Origin: Planctomycetota bacterium
GTDB lineage: Bacteria; Planctomycetota; Phycisphaerae; Phycisphaerales; Phycisphaeraceae
Direction: 5' to 3'
NCBI GenBank assembly: GCA_021413865.1
Contig: JAIOPN010000034.1
Location: 1-64,000 of the forward strand
Length of the DNA: 64,000 bases
Shown here: positions 16,602 to 25,511 of the stretch, in pieces
How positions within the stretch are numbered: position 1 is the stretch's first letter
Layout of the letters: every line of letters starts with the position of its first letter
Program-made: the position numbers and the translations under genes
Notes under the pieces: model-generated
What the model was told of the DNA's origin: nothing
The model's database searches: none
Seen by the model: the letters and a program-made list of their open reading frames with translations, nothing else

Positions 16602-16829
16602 ATGAAGAGCGTGAGAACAGGGGCCGGGACTGCCGTCGGGCTGCTGCTGCTGGCCGTCGCGGGGGTGGCGGGGTGCGAAAAGCCCCTGTTCCCCGAGGAC
16701 CTTCCGAGGTCGCCTTATGACCGGTATATGACGCTGCGTGGGCAGAGGCCGCCGATGAACGAGACGGGGCCCACCGGGTCGGAACAGCCCGCGTTGCGGG
16801 AGCGGCTCAAGCCGATGGGACGCGACTGA
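16602..16829 (+). CDS. Small lipoprotein of unknown function
   Basis: The 75-residue product begins MKSVRTGAGTAVGLLLLAV and reaches VAGC at residues 22-25, a plausible lipobox for lipid attachment at Cys25. The mature part is short, Pro/Arg-rich (PLFPEDLPRSPYDRY) and has no known domain. An in-frame ATG 9 bases earlier could also serve. It diverges from proS. The gap to the next gene is 116 bases and carries its own promoter-like sequence, so it is probably transcribed alone. Confidence 0.6.
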   Translation: MKSVRTGAGTAVGLLLLAVAGVAGCEKPLFPEDLPRSPYDRYMTLRGQRPPMNETGPTGSEQPALRERLKPMGRD

Positions 16830-16881
16830 GCCTTGCGTCGCGAACTTTTTGCGTAATTTGCCCCAAAACGCAGAAGTTTCC

Positions 16882-16910
16882 TTCACGCCATAACCGATTG
16901 ATTTTATACT
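16882..16910 (+). promoter_or_regulatory. Predicted sigma70-type promoter of the amidase-like gene
   Basis: TTCACG at 16882-16887 and TATACT at 16905-16910 are spaced 17 bases apart. Transcription would begin near 16917, about 30 bases before the ATG at 16946. The region is visibly AT-rich compared with its surroundings. Confidence 0.5.
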
Positions 16911-16945
16911 CCACTGGTTTGAGTCCAGATGAGGATTTGGGTGGC

Positions 16946-17587
16946 ATGTTCGTTCCTGATAAACGCACATTGATCGTGTTGACCTCGCTGGTTGCGGCCA
17001 TGACCGTCGCCAGCGCGGTGCTGTTGATCCTGGAGCCCAGGCCGGTCATCCCCGCCGAGCAGATCATGCTCAGCTCGCTGGAGCGCGACAGCGATTCGGA
17101 CCGCCAGCTTTTTGAGACCACGCCCCCGCCGACCGCCGGCCGGTGGACCGCCATCGTGATCCACAACAGCGGGGCCGTGCAGGGCTCTTCGGCGACGATC
17201 AACCGCCTGCACGAGCAACTGGGCCGTGGGGGGAACGGGTACCACTTTGTTATCGGCAACGGCAGCGGCATGCCCGACGGGCAGGTCGAGGCCGGGTTCC
17301 GCTGGAGCCGGCAGCTCGTGGGCGCCTACGCCGCGGGCCCGGGGAGCGACTTCCTCAACCGCCGGGCCATCGGCATCTGCCTCGTCGGCGACTTCTCGCG
17401 TCAGCCCCCGACCCAGGCGCAGCTCCGCGAGCTTATCTGGGTGGTGCGTCACCTGCAGACGCAGTTCGGCATCCCGCCCGAGCACGTGGTGGTGCAGATG
17501 CTGCCCGAGGGGCAAGGGGCCGGCCGTTATTTCCCCACCCTCGCTTTCCGTCAGCAGATTGTCCAGCAGTTGCCCGCCTCTCGCTGA
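16946..17587 (+). CDS. Amidase_2/PGRP-like protein, zinc ligands apparently missing
   Basis: The ATG at 16946 gives 213 residues: a membrane anchor at about 7-30 and a C-terminal PGRP-like domain. IVIHNSG keeps the first zinc His of T7-lysozyme-like N-acetylmuramoyl-L-alanine amidases. GYHFVIGNG, GAYA and AIGICLVGDF follow in the usual order. The final motif, normally G-H-R-D...C-P-G-x-x-F-P, reads VVVQMLPEGQGAGRYFP, so the second His and the Cys are replaced. The protein may bind peptidoglycan without cutting it. It is anchored in the inner membrane facing outwards. Confidence 0.78.
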   Translation: MFVPDKRTLIVLTSLVAAMTVASAVLLILEPRPVIPAEQIMLSSLERDSDSDRQLFETTPPPTAGRWTAIVIHNSGAVQGSSATINRLHEQLGRGGNGYHFVIGNGSGMPDGQVEAGFRWSRQLVGAYAAGPGSDFLNRRAIGICLVGDFSRQPPTQAQLRELIWVVRHLQTQFGIPPEHVVVQMLPEGQGAGRYFPTLAFRQQIVQQLPASR

Positions 17588-17735
17588 TGCCCGATTTGGT
17601 TCCTCCCGGAGCCGATGTCGGGACCCGATTCAGTCGATATTCCCCAAACCGATCGTTGCTGTACCGTGCGCACCGGGCCGTGATGCCCGATCACGGACAG
17701 TTACGAGACGGAATGTGGAGTCGGGATCGGGATAT

Positions 17736-17764
17736 TTGTGTAACTTTTGGCTAACCGCTAGAAT
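17736..17764 (+). promoter_or_regulatory. Predicted promoter of the Ser/Thr kinase gene
   Basis: TTGTGT at 17736-17741, a 17-base spacer and TAGAAT at 17759-17764 make a good sigma70-type match. The expected start lies near 17771, directly before a purine-rich Shine-Dalgarno (17770-17780) and a GTG start at 17785. The leader would be about 14 bases. Confidence 0.6.
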
Positions 17765-17784
17765 GCGGCGAGAGAGAGGGCGGC

Positions 17785-18684
17785 GTGAGTGACTACGTTG
17801 CCTTGAACAATGGGAAGACGAGAGGTCTCGTCAGGTCCATGAGTCGATTGCACGAGATTCTGGGCTACGAAGTCCTGGGAACTCTCGGACACGGCGCGCG
17901 TAGCACCATTTACGCCGTCAAGGATTCCGAGAACCATATCTTTGCGCTCAAACGGGTCGCAAAGGAATCCCCCAGTGATCAGCGGTACCTCGACCAGGCC
18001 GTGGCCGAGCACAAGGTCGCCAATCGCTTCAACCACGCCACGCTCCGCAAGAGCTTCAAGCTCATCCAGTACCGGAAGTTCATCCGCGTGAGCGAGGTGT
18101 TCGTCCTCATGGAGATGGTGGACGGCGTCACGATGGAGCAGCACCAGACGCGCGACACCATCGAACTGGTCCTGCTCTGCCAGCAGGCGGCGGTGGGCCT
18201 CATGGAGATGCACCGCTGCGGCTACGTCCACGCGGACATCAAGCCCAACAACATCATCGTGACCGATCGCAAGACGGTGAAGATCATCGACTTTGGCCAG
18301 AGCTGCCCGATCGGCACGGTCAAGGAACGCATCCAGGGCACGCCCGACTACATCGCCCCCGAGCAGGTGCTCCGCCGCCGGGTGACGGCCCAGACGGACG
18401 TCTTCAACCTCGGTGCGACCATGTACTGGCTGCTGACCAACCGCCACGTGCCCACGCTGATCCCGCGCGGCGAGATCGGGCTGACGCGGATGGCCGACGA
18501 CTCCTGCCCCTCCCCACGCGAGCTCAACCCCCTGGTCTCGCCGGCGCTCTCCTCGCTCATTATGGACTGCATACAGACCTCGCCCGCCGACCGGCCGGAC
18601 ACCATGGCCCGCGTCCATGAGCGGCTCGAATTGGCGCTCACGCAGCTCAAGCGCAACCGCGACGACGGCGCGGCCAGTTCCTGA
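17785..18684 (+). CDS. Serine/threonine protein kinase (single cytoplasmic kinase domain)
   Basis: The GTG start is supported by the GAGAGAGAGGG sequence just before it; an ATG 54 bases later is the alternative. The 299-residue protein is almost entirely kinase domain. It has a Gly-rich loop LGHGARSTIYAV, ALKR (ATP lysine), HADIKPNN at 149-156 with catalytic Asp151, IDFGQ, and GTPDYIAPEQ. The usual Arg before the catalytic Asp is Ala, making it a non-RD kinase that may not need activation-loop phosphorylation. No membrane helix or sensor domain follows, unlike many planctomycete PknB-type kinases. The substrate is unknown. Confidence 0.93.
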   Translation: MSDYVALNNGKTRGLVRSMSRLHEILGYEVLGTLGHGARSTIYAVKDSENHIFALKRVAKESPSDQRYLDQAVAEHKVANRFNHATLRKSFKLIQYRKFIRVSEVFVLMEMVDGVTMEQHQTRDTIELVLLCQQAAVGLMEMHRCGYVHADIKPNNIIVTDRKTVKIIDFGQSCPIGTVKERIQGTPDYIAPEQVLRRRVTAQTDVFNLGATMYWLLTNRHVPTLIPRGEIGLTRMADDSCPSPRELNPLVSPALSSLIMDCIQTSPADRPDTMARVHERLELALTQLKRNRDDGAASS

Positions 18685-18803
18685 CCCGGCCTGCCCACCG
18701 CTACCCATGTCAATTGAGCGACGCGCCAGCCCGCGGGTTTCACCCGCCACGCGGTACGATGTGACTGCGGCGTCACGGGTTCTCGCGGCCGACGACTTCC
18801 AGG

Positions 18804-21380
18804 GTGACTCCTCTCGATTTGACTGCAACCACGCCCCAAGCTGAGCAGACGACCGTGGCCGCTCCTGAGCGTGCCGGTGTTTTACAGCGGCCGCTGGTCG
18901 TGCTGGGCGCGGCGTGGATCACCGGGACGCTTTGCGGCGTGGCCATGCCGGGGCGGGCCGCGTGGGCCATCGCGGGGTCGGTCGCCGTCGGGCTGACGGC
19001 GGCAAGCGCGCTGCGGCGGCGTGACCGGGCGGCGCGGGCGTGGGGGCTGCTCGCGGTGATCGCGGTTGCGGCGCTCTGGGCGGCGGTGCGTGTGCAGGGC
19101 AGCGGGCCGAACGACGTGCGGCGGCTGCTCGACGAGACGCCAAGGCTGATCCGGGTGCGGGGGCGGATCGCGGGGCAGGCGCGGCCGCAATCGGGGGAGA
19201 CCGGCGCGTTTGCAAAGTATGTTCATCGCGCGGCGGTCACGCGTTTCACGCTCGATCTCGACGCCGTTGTCACCGCCGACGGGCTCCGGCCGCTGACCGG
19301 CCGGGTGGTCGTGAGCATCGAAGACCCCGACGCACGTCTCGACGATGGCCGGCTTGTCGGGCTGACCGGCTGGCTCACGCCGATCTCCGGGCCGGGCAAC
19401 CCCGGGGAGCGCAACTTTGCCGCCGTGATGAAGTCTCACGGCATCTATGCCAGGATCAGCGTGCCGCCGCCGGGCACGGTTGAACTGCTCCCGGACACCA
19501 GGATCACCGTCTGGGGTCACGCGGCCATCCGGCTCATCGATGAGGAAGCGGCCGCATCGCTGCACCGGGGATTGGACGGCGACACGACGCGCGTCGCCCT
19601 GCTGGACGCCCTGGTCAGGGGGCGGTGGAGCCGGTCGCTCGCGGACGTCGGCGAGGCGTTTCGCCGCACGGGGCTGATGCACCTGATCTCTGTCAGCGGG
19701 GCCCACCTGACCATCCTCGCGGCGCTCGTCTGGGCGCTGGCAAGAGTGTTCACGATGCACCCGGCAAAGGCGTCGCTGGCGGTGCTCGCGGCGATCGGCC
19801 TGTACCTGCTCATCGTCCCCGCCGACGCACCGATCCTCCGGGCGGGGATCATGTCCACGCTGATCATCGTCGGTTTCGCCAGCGGCCGAACGATCCGTGC
19901 GATCGACATGCTCGGGTTATCCGCGGTGGTGCTGCTGCTCTGGCGGCCCGGCGACGTGTTTGATCCCGGTGCTCAGTTGAGCTTCATCGGCGTCGCCGGC
20001 CTGCTCGTTCTCGCCCGCCCGGTTGGTCAGTGGATTTACCCCGCGCCGATCGACCCGGCGCTCGCGTGGCGCCTCCCGCAACGCCTCAAACGGTTCGCCG
20101 CCGACTACCTGGCCGTCAACATCGTCGGCGCGCTAGTCAGCTTCCCGCTCGTCGTCTTTCACTTCGGCATCGTCAGCCCACCCGCCTTTCTCCTCTCCAT
20201 GCTGGCGCTGCCGCTGGTCTCGGCGCTCCTCTCGTTGGCGCTGGCCAAGACGGTGATCGGGGTGCTGCTGCCGACCCTCGGCCTGCTGCTGGCCCACCCG
20301 GTCTCATGGCTCGCAGACCTCACCGTCGCGATGATCGAGTGCCTGGCGCAGGCACCGGGCGTTGTATTCGACGTCATCCCCACGCCCTCGGTCTCCTGGG
20401 TGGTGATGAGTCTCCTCTTCCTCATTCTGCTTCTTTCGGGCTGGTTCACGGGGCGTAAAGCCGCGCCGGTCCTTGCCGCATTGATCCTGGCGTTCTGGCT
20501 GATCGTGCCGACGCTGCCCATCATCAGGCAACGCGCGTCGGCGGGGGCGGGTGATGCCACCCTGACGCTGCACGCCTTGGCAGTGGGTGACGGCTCGTGT
20601 TACCTCGTCCGCGCCGACCCGCTGGGCCGCGCCGGTGCGCCGTACTACGCCATGTTCGACTGCGGGTCGCGGGAATACCCGGACGTGGGGCGTGCATCGG
20701 TCGTCCCGGTGCTGCGGGCGACCGGGGTGGATCGCATCGACTCGTTGTTTATTTCGCACGCGGACATGGATCATTTCGCGGGGGTGCTGGACGTCGCGGA
20801 CGCCGTCCCGATCGGCCGCGTGCTGACCACGCCGCACCTGCTCGCCGAGGCCGAGCAGCACCCCGACACGGCGCCGGGGCTGCTCGTCACGTCGCTGCGC
20901 GCCCGCAGGGTGCCGATCGTCGAGGTGTCGCGAGGCTGGCGTGAATCGGTGGCCGGGATGGACATGGAAGTCGTCTGGCCCCCGCGCGGCCTGATCGCTC
21001 GGCGCAGCAACGACACGTCGATCGTCCTCTCGCTCACCACCGCCGGGAAACGGGTGATGCTCACCGGCGATATCCAGGATCAGGCGATCACAGGGCTGCT
21101 CGCCTCCGGCTCCGACCTGCACGGGGACATCATGGAACTGCCGCACCACGGCGGGTTCGTGGAGTCATCGCCCGCCTGGATCAAGGCCGTCGCTCCTTCG
21201 CTCGCCGTGCAATCCAGCGGCATCGCACGCCGCCACGCCGACCGCTGGCCGGCGATGCTCACACAATCCGGGTTGACGCGATTGACCACCGATCGCGACG
21301 GCATGGTCACGGCCTGGATCACGCGGGGCGGCAGCGTGGGCTGGTCATCATTCAAGCCCGACAACGGCGTGCGACGATAA
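18804..21380 (+). CDS. comEC: ComEC/Rec2-family competence protein
   Basis: The GTG start gives 858 residues with the full ComEC layout. N-terminal helices are followed by an OB-like DUF4131 region, with NPGERNFAAVMKSHGI typical of its end. The competence domain carries HLISVSGAHLTIL near residue 295 and many helices. A C-terminal MBL domain has ISHADMDHFAG near 650. ComEC forms the inner-membrane channel for single-stranded DNA uptake, and the MBL domain is thought to degrade the other strand. The MBL motif here reads H-A-D-M-D-H, replacing the first paired His by Asp, as in many ComEC proteins. No com/pil genes adjoin it, other than a pseudopilin at 32496. Confidence 0.93.
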   Translation: MTPLDLTATTPQAEQTTVAAPERAGVLQRPLVVLGAAWITGTLCGVAMPGRAAWAIAGSVAVGLTAASALRRRDRAARAWGLLAVIAVAALWAAVRVQGSGPNDVRRLLDETPRLIRVRGRIAGQARPQSGETGAFAKYVHRAAVTRFTLDLDAVVTADGLRPLTGRVVVSIEDPDARLDDGRLVGLTGWLTPISGPGNPGERNFAAVMKSHGIYARISVPPPGTVELLPDTRITVWGHAAIRLIDEEAAASLHRGLDGDTTRVALLDALVRGRWSRSLADVGEAFRRTGLMHLISVSGAHLTILAALVWALARVFTMHPAKASLAVLAAIGLYLLIVPADAPILRAGIMSTLIIVGFASGRTIRAIDMLGLSAVVLLLWRPGDVFDPGAQLSFIGVAGLLVLARPVGQWIYPAPIDPALAWRLPQRLKRFAADYLAVNIVGALVSFPLVVFHFGIVSPPAFLLSMLALPLVSALLSLALAKTVIGVLLPTLGLLLAHPVSWLADLTVAMIECLAQAPGVVFDVIPTPSVSWVVMSLLFLILLLSGWFTGRKAAPVLAALILAFWLIVPTLPIIRQRASAGAGDATLTLHALAVGDGSCYLVRADPLGRAGAPYYAMFDCGSREYPDVGRASVVPVLRATGVDRIDSLFISHADMDHFAGVLDVADAVPIGRVLTTPHLLAEAEQHPDTAPGLLVTSLRARRVPIVEVSRGWRESVAGMDMEVVWPPRGLIARRSNDTSIVLSLTTAGKRVMLTGDIQDQAITGLLASGSDLHGDIMELPHHGGFVESSPAWIKAVAPSLAVQSSGIARRHADRWPAMLTQSGLTRLTTDRDGMVTAWITRGGSVGWSSFKPDNGVRR

Positions 21381-21494
21381 CGCCGTGTCGCGGGATCATC
21401 GTTTTATTTCTTGACGGAACGGGGGCGGGCGTTACCCTTTCACCCTGTGTTGAACGGAATCACCACTTCTAATGTTTCCATGGACGGAGCAGAG

Positions 21495-21734
21495 ATGCGA
21501 CTCAATCGGATCAGGCGGGCCGCGGGCTGGCTCACGGTGGGTCTGTTGGCGTCGCTTACGACGCTGGGCGTCGGTTTCCTGGCGGTTTATACCCGCGGCA
21601 AAATCTGGCCGGGGCTCACGGCGTCAACGCGCCTGACGCTCTGGCTCCTGCTCATGGCGGTGGCCTTGGCGCCGTGGTGGGCCATGGTGGCGGTGCGCAT
21701 CCAGTCGGATCGCCGCCGCAAAGTACTGGCCTGA
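21495..21734 (+). CDS. Small membrane protein with two predicted helices
   Basis: The ATG at 21495 has GGAG 7 bases upstream. The 79-residue product MRLNRIRRAAGWLTVG has helices at about residues 13-32 and 44-64 and a basic C-terminus (QSDRRRKVLA). No family was recognised. A TTGACG hexamer at 21411 could belong to its promoter, although the -10 region is poor. It lies 114 bases after comEC. Confidence 0.55.
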   Translation: MRLNRIRRAAGWLTVGLLASLTTLGVGFLAVYTRGKIWPGLTASTRLTLWLLLMAVALAPWWAMVAVRIQSDRRRKVLA

Positions 21735-21807
21735 TTTGTCGGTACTGTGCGCCCACTCGCCAGAGCCCTGTTTCATGGACAAGGGCGGCAAGGCACGCAG
21801 AAGAATG

Positions 21808-23289
21808 CTATTTCTTTCCCGGCTCGGCCGTGGGCGTGGATTCGTCCTGGGGCGTGGTGGCGTTGGCCGTGTCCTGCGCCGCGCGGATGAGGATGGGTAA
21901 CACGACGCGGTCGCTGTCGAGATAACGGTCTATCCGTGTCTCACCGCCCGTCCGGCCCGCCAGAGCATCGGCCGGCTGGGACGCCGGCGGGGGGAGATCA
22001 GCACCAGCACTTTTAGCCCCGGAGGCATTGTCACCCGTTGACTTGTCGCGTAATTCATCCGTCGGGGCTGCGGCCGCGGGCGGACGGGTCGGGGCCATCA
22101 GCGTGATCTGATTGGTCTGCTTACGCGTCAGGGCGTCGGCAAGCTGCACCACCTGGCCGCGTGACAGGATCAGCACCATCCGGCGCTGCTCGGGCAACTG
22201 CTTGTCGGCGTGCTGCTCCGGGGTCTGCTTCTCGACGGCCGCGGTATCGGCATCCGACCTGTCGGTGAGGACCTCGGCCTGGTTTTGTTTCGCCCAGTCG
22301 CGCACCTGGTCCGCCGCGGCGGCGGGTGACGCCGAGACAATCACCAGTTGCAGGTCGGACTGCCGGGTTTCGTTGCCTTCGTGGTCCTGCGCGATGGCGG
22401 CCGTCTTCGTCTTCGGTGCGGCGTCGGGCGCCTCGATCGCGGCGGGCGTGTTGGTTGCCGCGGCGGCCGGAGCGGCGGGGGTGTTTTTGGGGTCGAGCAG
22501 TTTCAGTGCCCGGGTTTCTTCGCCTTGCTCGGCTTTGGCCAGCGATTCAGGCGGAGCGGCGTCGGGTTTCTCGTTGTTTCGTTGCTTCTGATCATTCGCG
22601 CTGTCGGCCTCCGTTTTCATTGCGAGCGCAGACTCCGCGGGCTTGGCCGCGCCTGCCGCCGCCGACGGGTGCCCAGCGATCTCCTCGCTCCGCCGACGGC
22701 TTTCGTCGAGCCGTGACGGGCCCGCGTGAAGCGTTTCGCCGGCCGCGGTCTGGCCGATCGATTCCGGGATGGTGGGTAAAGGCGGAGGTAGTGCCCCCGA
22801 AGCGCCTCCCTCGGCGGCCTTTTTCTCCGCCAATGCGAGGGGCGGCGTTTGGGCGCCGCCGACCGTGGTCTGTGATTCCGGGCCCGCACCGGTGAACTTG
22901 TGTGTGCGGATCGCCAGGTTCATGACGCCGGGGTTGTAGAGTGTCTGGAAGACGATGGTGGCCACGACGGCGATCATCGCGGCGATCCCGCCGTACGCCG
23001 CCCAGCGCGTGAAGCGGAGCCGGATCGCCTGCGCGGCGGGCGGCTCGCCGGGCGTGGAGCCCAGGAGCATGTGCCGCTCAACGGCCTGGTTGACGGCGTC
23101 CATGACGACGGGTGGTGCCTGCTCATCGGGCAGGTGTCGCAGGCGGTGGCGATCAAGCACGAGGTGCGCGACGAGGTTGCGCAGCCGTGGGTCGTCCACG
23201 AGCTTCTTCTCGAACTCGACCTTCTGCTCGTGGGTGAGTTCACCCTCGATGAAGCCGAGCACCTCTTCTTCGTCGTAACGGTCGATCAT
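21808..23289 (-). CDS. Membrane-anchored anti-sigma factor with long Ala/Pro-rich extracytoplasmic domain
   Basis: The start overlaps the sigma gene stop by 4 bases (ATGA), which indicates translational coupling. Residues 1-75 (EEVLGFIEGELTHEQKVEFE) are the cytoplasmic sigma-binding part. They lack the H-x3-C-x2-C zinc motif of classical ZAS domains. A single membrane helix lies at about 97-120. The remaining 370 residues are outside the cytoplasm: a long low-complexity Ala/Pro/Glu/Lys stretch (about 130-300), then a folded block with LQLVIVSASPAAAADQVRDW and RMVLILSRGQVVQLADAL. These two stretches resemble each other as short alpha/beta sensor repeats. It would hold the sigma factor at the membrane until a signal arrives. 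Confidence 0.75.
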   Translation of the reverse strand: MIDRYDEEEVLGFIEGELTHEQKVEFEKKLVDDPRLRNLVAHLVLDRHRLRHLPDEQAPPVVMDAVNQAVERHMLLGSTPGEPPAAQAIRLRFTRWAAYGGIAAMIAVVATIVFQTLYNPGVMNLAIRTHKFTGAGPESQTTVGGAQTPPLALAEKKAAEGGASGALPPPLPTIPESIGQTAAGETLHAGPSRLDESRRRSEEIAGHPSAAAGAAKPAESALAMKTEADSANDQKQRNNEKPDAAPPESLAKAEQGEETRALKLLDPKNTPAAPAAAATNTPAAIEAPDAAPKTKTAAIAQDHEGNETRQSDLQLVIVSASPAAAADQVRDWAKQNQAEVLTDRSDADTAAVEKQTPEQHADKQLPEQRRMVLILSRGQVVQLADALTRKQTNQITLMAPTRPPAAAAPTDELRDKSTGDNASGAKSAGADLPPPASQPADALAGRTGGETRIDRYLDSDRVVLPILIRAAQDTANATTPQDESTPTAEPGKK

Positions 23290-23933
23290 CGCTGGCTCGT
23301 CTGTGTATCGGTGTTGGTGGTCGCATCCTTGCCGCGTTGCGGGGGCGACAGCGCGAGCATCTCGTGCCTCAGCGCCAGCCGTGCCCGGAACAGCCTGCTC
23401 TTGACCGTTCCGCTGGGGATCGCCAGGACGTCGGCGATCTGGTCGTAGTCCATCTCCTCGATGTCCCGCAGGACGAGCACCGCCCTGAAATCGTCTTCCA
23501 CGCGGCTCAGCGCCGTATGCAGATGGGCCATCAGTTCTTTCTGTTGGACGCTCCAGTCGGCGGCGGGTTCCCGGGTGTCGGGGATTTTCTGGCGGAGTGA
23601 CGTGCCCTGGTCATCGGGGGTGCCGTTGCCGCCGTAGGTGGCGTCGAGGCTGGCGGCCTTGCGCAGCTTGCGTTTACGCAGGTGGGAGATCGATAGGTTC
23701 ATCGCGATGCGCGTAATCCAGGTCGAGAACCTGCTCTGGCCGTTGAACCCGTGGATGTGCTCGATGGCCTTGAGCATCGCGTCCTGCGTCAGCTCGGAGG
23801 CGTCGTCGCGGTTGCCGACCATGCGGAAGCAGCAGTTGAACACGCGGGTCTGGTGGATTTCAAGCAACTCGCCCAGCGCGGCCATGTCGCCACGGCGGAC
23901 GTCGGCGAGGATTTCCGATTCGGATCGTGCCAT
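23286..23933 (-). CDS. ECF-type RNA polymerase sigma factor
   Basis: The ATG at 23933 gives 215 residues. Region 2 shows RVFNCCFRMVGNRDDASELTQDAMLKA, WITRIAMNLSISHLRKRK follows, and region 4 shows EMDYDQIADVLAIPSGTVKSRLFRARLALR, all typical of ECF sigma factors. A TTGACC-N17-CATATT promoter stands 64 bases before the start. The coupled downstream anti-sigma gene points to control by release from the membrane. The product ends with a Thr/Asp/Gln-rich tail. Target genes cannot be named from this window. Confidence 0.95.
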   Translation of the reverse strand: MARSESEILADVRRGDMAALGELLEIHQTRVFNCCFRMVGNRDDASELTQDAMLKAIEHIHGFNGQSRFSTWITRIAMNLSISHLRKRKLRKAASLDATYGGNGTPDDQGTSLRQKIPDTREPAADWSVQQKELMAHLHTALSRVEDDFRAVLVLRDIEEMDYDQIADVLAIPSGTVKSRLFRARLALRHEMLALSPPQRGKDATTNTDTQTSQR

Positions 23934-23996
23934 TAGAGACTCGTCGAGCCGCTTCCCCGGGCTGTCCGGGGCGGACAGGCCCCCTCCTAAAGTGCT

Positions 23997-24025
23997 AATA
24001 TGACGGCACTTTCCGCCACGGTCAA
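23997..24025 (-). promoter_or_regulatory. Predicted promoter of the sigma/anti-sigma operon
   Basis: Read on the reverse strand, TTGACC (24025-24020) and CATATT (24002-23997) are 17 bases apart. Transcription would start near 23990, giving a leader of about 57 bases. The same TTGACC-N17 arrangement is present before the ArsR-methyltransferase gene and the superoxide dismutase gene. Confidence 0.5.
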
Positions 24026-24056
24026 TCTTAGGCTGTGGTTTATTTCTGGACACCCG

Positions 24057-25493
24057 ATGACGACACGCGACCGCTACGAGTCCCCATTGGCCAGCCGCAA
24101 CGCCTCGGCACGCATGCAGGAGGTCTGGTCGCCGCAGCGTAAGTTCTCGACCTGGCGCCGCCTCTGGCTGGCCTTGGCCGAGGCGGAACACGAGCTTGGC
24201 CTGCCCGTCAGCCGGGAGCAGGTGGATGAGATCCGGGCCCACTTGGACGATATTGATTTCGCCGCCGCGGCGGGGCACGAGAAACGCCTCCGGCACGACG
24301 TGATGGCCCATGTGCACACGCTCGGCGACGCCGCACCCAAGGCCCGCCCGATCATCCACCTCGGGGCGACCAGCCTGGACGTGACCGACAACACAGAATT
24401 GATCCTGTTGCGCGAGGCGATGAGGGTCATCGCGGCAAAGCTGGCGAACGTGGTGGACGCGTTAGGTAAGTTCGCCGCCACGCACCGGGCGCTGCCGACG
24501 CTGGGGTTCACGCACTACCAGCCAGCGCAGCCGACGACGGTGGGCAAACGCGCCGCGCTATGGGCCTACGAGTTCGCCCTGGCGCTCGAGGAGATCGAGC
24601 ACCGGCTGGCGACGCTGCGCTTTCGCGGGATCAAGGGGACGACGGGGACGCAGGCGTCGTTCCTCGAGCTCTTTGGTGGCGACCACGCGAAGGTGGTCGA
24701 ACTCGACCGCCTCGTCGCAAAGAAGCTCGGCTTTACCGAGGCCGGGTCTTATGCCGTCACCGGGCAGACCTACCCGCGCATCGTGGACGCCCAGATCGTC
24801 GCCGCGCTGGCGGGTGTGGGCGTCGCGGTGAGCAAGATGTGCAACGACATCCGCCTGCTCGCCAACCGCAAGGAGCTGGAGGAACCGTTCGAGGAAGAGC
24901 AGATCGGCTCCTCGGCGATGGCGTACAAGCGCAACCCTGTGCTCTGCGAGCGGGCGACCGGGCTTTCCCGCTTTGTAATCTCCATTGCAACCAGCCCGTT
25001 CATCACCGGCGCGACGCAGTGGCTCGAGCGCACGCTCGACGACTCGGCCAACCGCCGGCTCGCGCTGCCCGAGCCGTTCCTCGCCACCGACGGGGCGCTG
25101 GACCTCTGCATCAACATCGTGCGCGGCCTGGTGGTTTATCCGGCGACGATCCGGCGGAACCTGATGGCGGAGCTGCCTTTCATGGCGACGGAGAACCTGA
25201 TGATGGCGGCGGTCAAGGCCGGCGCCGACCGGCAGGACGTGCACGAGATCATCCGCCGCCACAGCCAGGCGGCTGGGCAACGCGTCAAGGCCGAGGGGGC
25301 GGACAACGACCTGCTTGATCGCCTCAAGGGCGAGAAGGTTTTCAGCGGCATCGATATGTCCGCCGTGATGGACCCGGCCCGGTTTGTGGGGCGCTCACCC
25401 GAACAGGTTGACGAGTTTCTGGCCTCGGTCGTCGAGCCGGTGCGGCGTCGTTACCGTGACGAATTGGGATACACGCCGCAGATCAGCGTGTGA
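24057..25493 (+). CDS. purB: Adenylosuccinate lyase, eukaryote-like subtype
   Basis: The ATG at 24057 gives [20 protein letters not shown], 478 residues. The signature [11 protein letters not shown] starts near residue 284, where the family has GSSxMPYKxNP. [52 protein letters not shown] and [16 protein letters not shown] follow the order and wording of animal ADSL closely. The length of about 480 also fits that subtype rather than the roughly 430-455-residue common bacterial types. The enzyme acts twice in purine synthesis, releasing fumarate from SAICAR and adenylosuccinate. It diverges from the sigma operon. lipB follows 18 bases later. Confidence 0.95.
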   Translation: MTTRDRYESPLASRNASARMQEVWSPQRKFSTWRRLWLALAEAEHELGLPVSREQVDEIRAHLDDIDFAAAAGHEKRLRHDVMAHVHTLGDAAPKARPIIHLGATSLDVTDNTELILLREAMRVIAAKLANVVDALGKFAATHRALPTLGFTHYQPAQPTTVGKRAALWAYEFALALEEIEHRLATLRFRGIKGTTGTQASFLELFGGDHAKVVELDRLVAKKLGFTEAGSYAVTGQTYPRIVDAQIVAALAGVGVAVSKMCNDIRLLANRKELEEPFEEEQIGSSAMAYKRNPVLCERATGLSRFVISIATSPFITGATQWLERTLDDSANRRLALPEPFLATDGALDLCINIVRGLVVYPATIRRNLMAELPFMATENLMMAAVKAGADRQDVHEIIRRHSQAAGQRVKAEGADNDLLDRLKGEKVFSGIDMSAVMDPARFVGRSPEQVDEFLASVVEPVRRRYRDELGYTPQISV

Positions 25494-25511
25494 GCATCTC
25501 CGTTGCAACCG

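Noticed and set aside
15696-16970. Long open frame overlapping proS in another frame on the same strand
   Set aside because: Its translation is Arg/Pro/His-rich low-complexity text typical of out-of-frame high-GC DNA, while the proS frame gives clear motifs.
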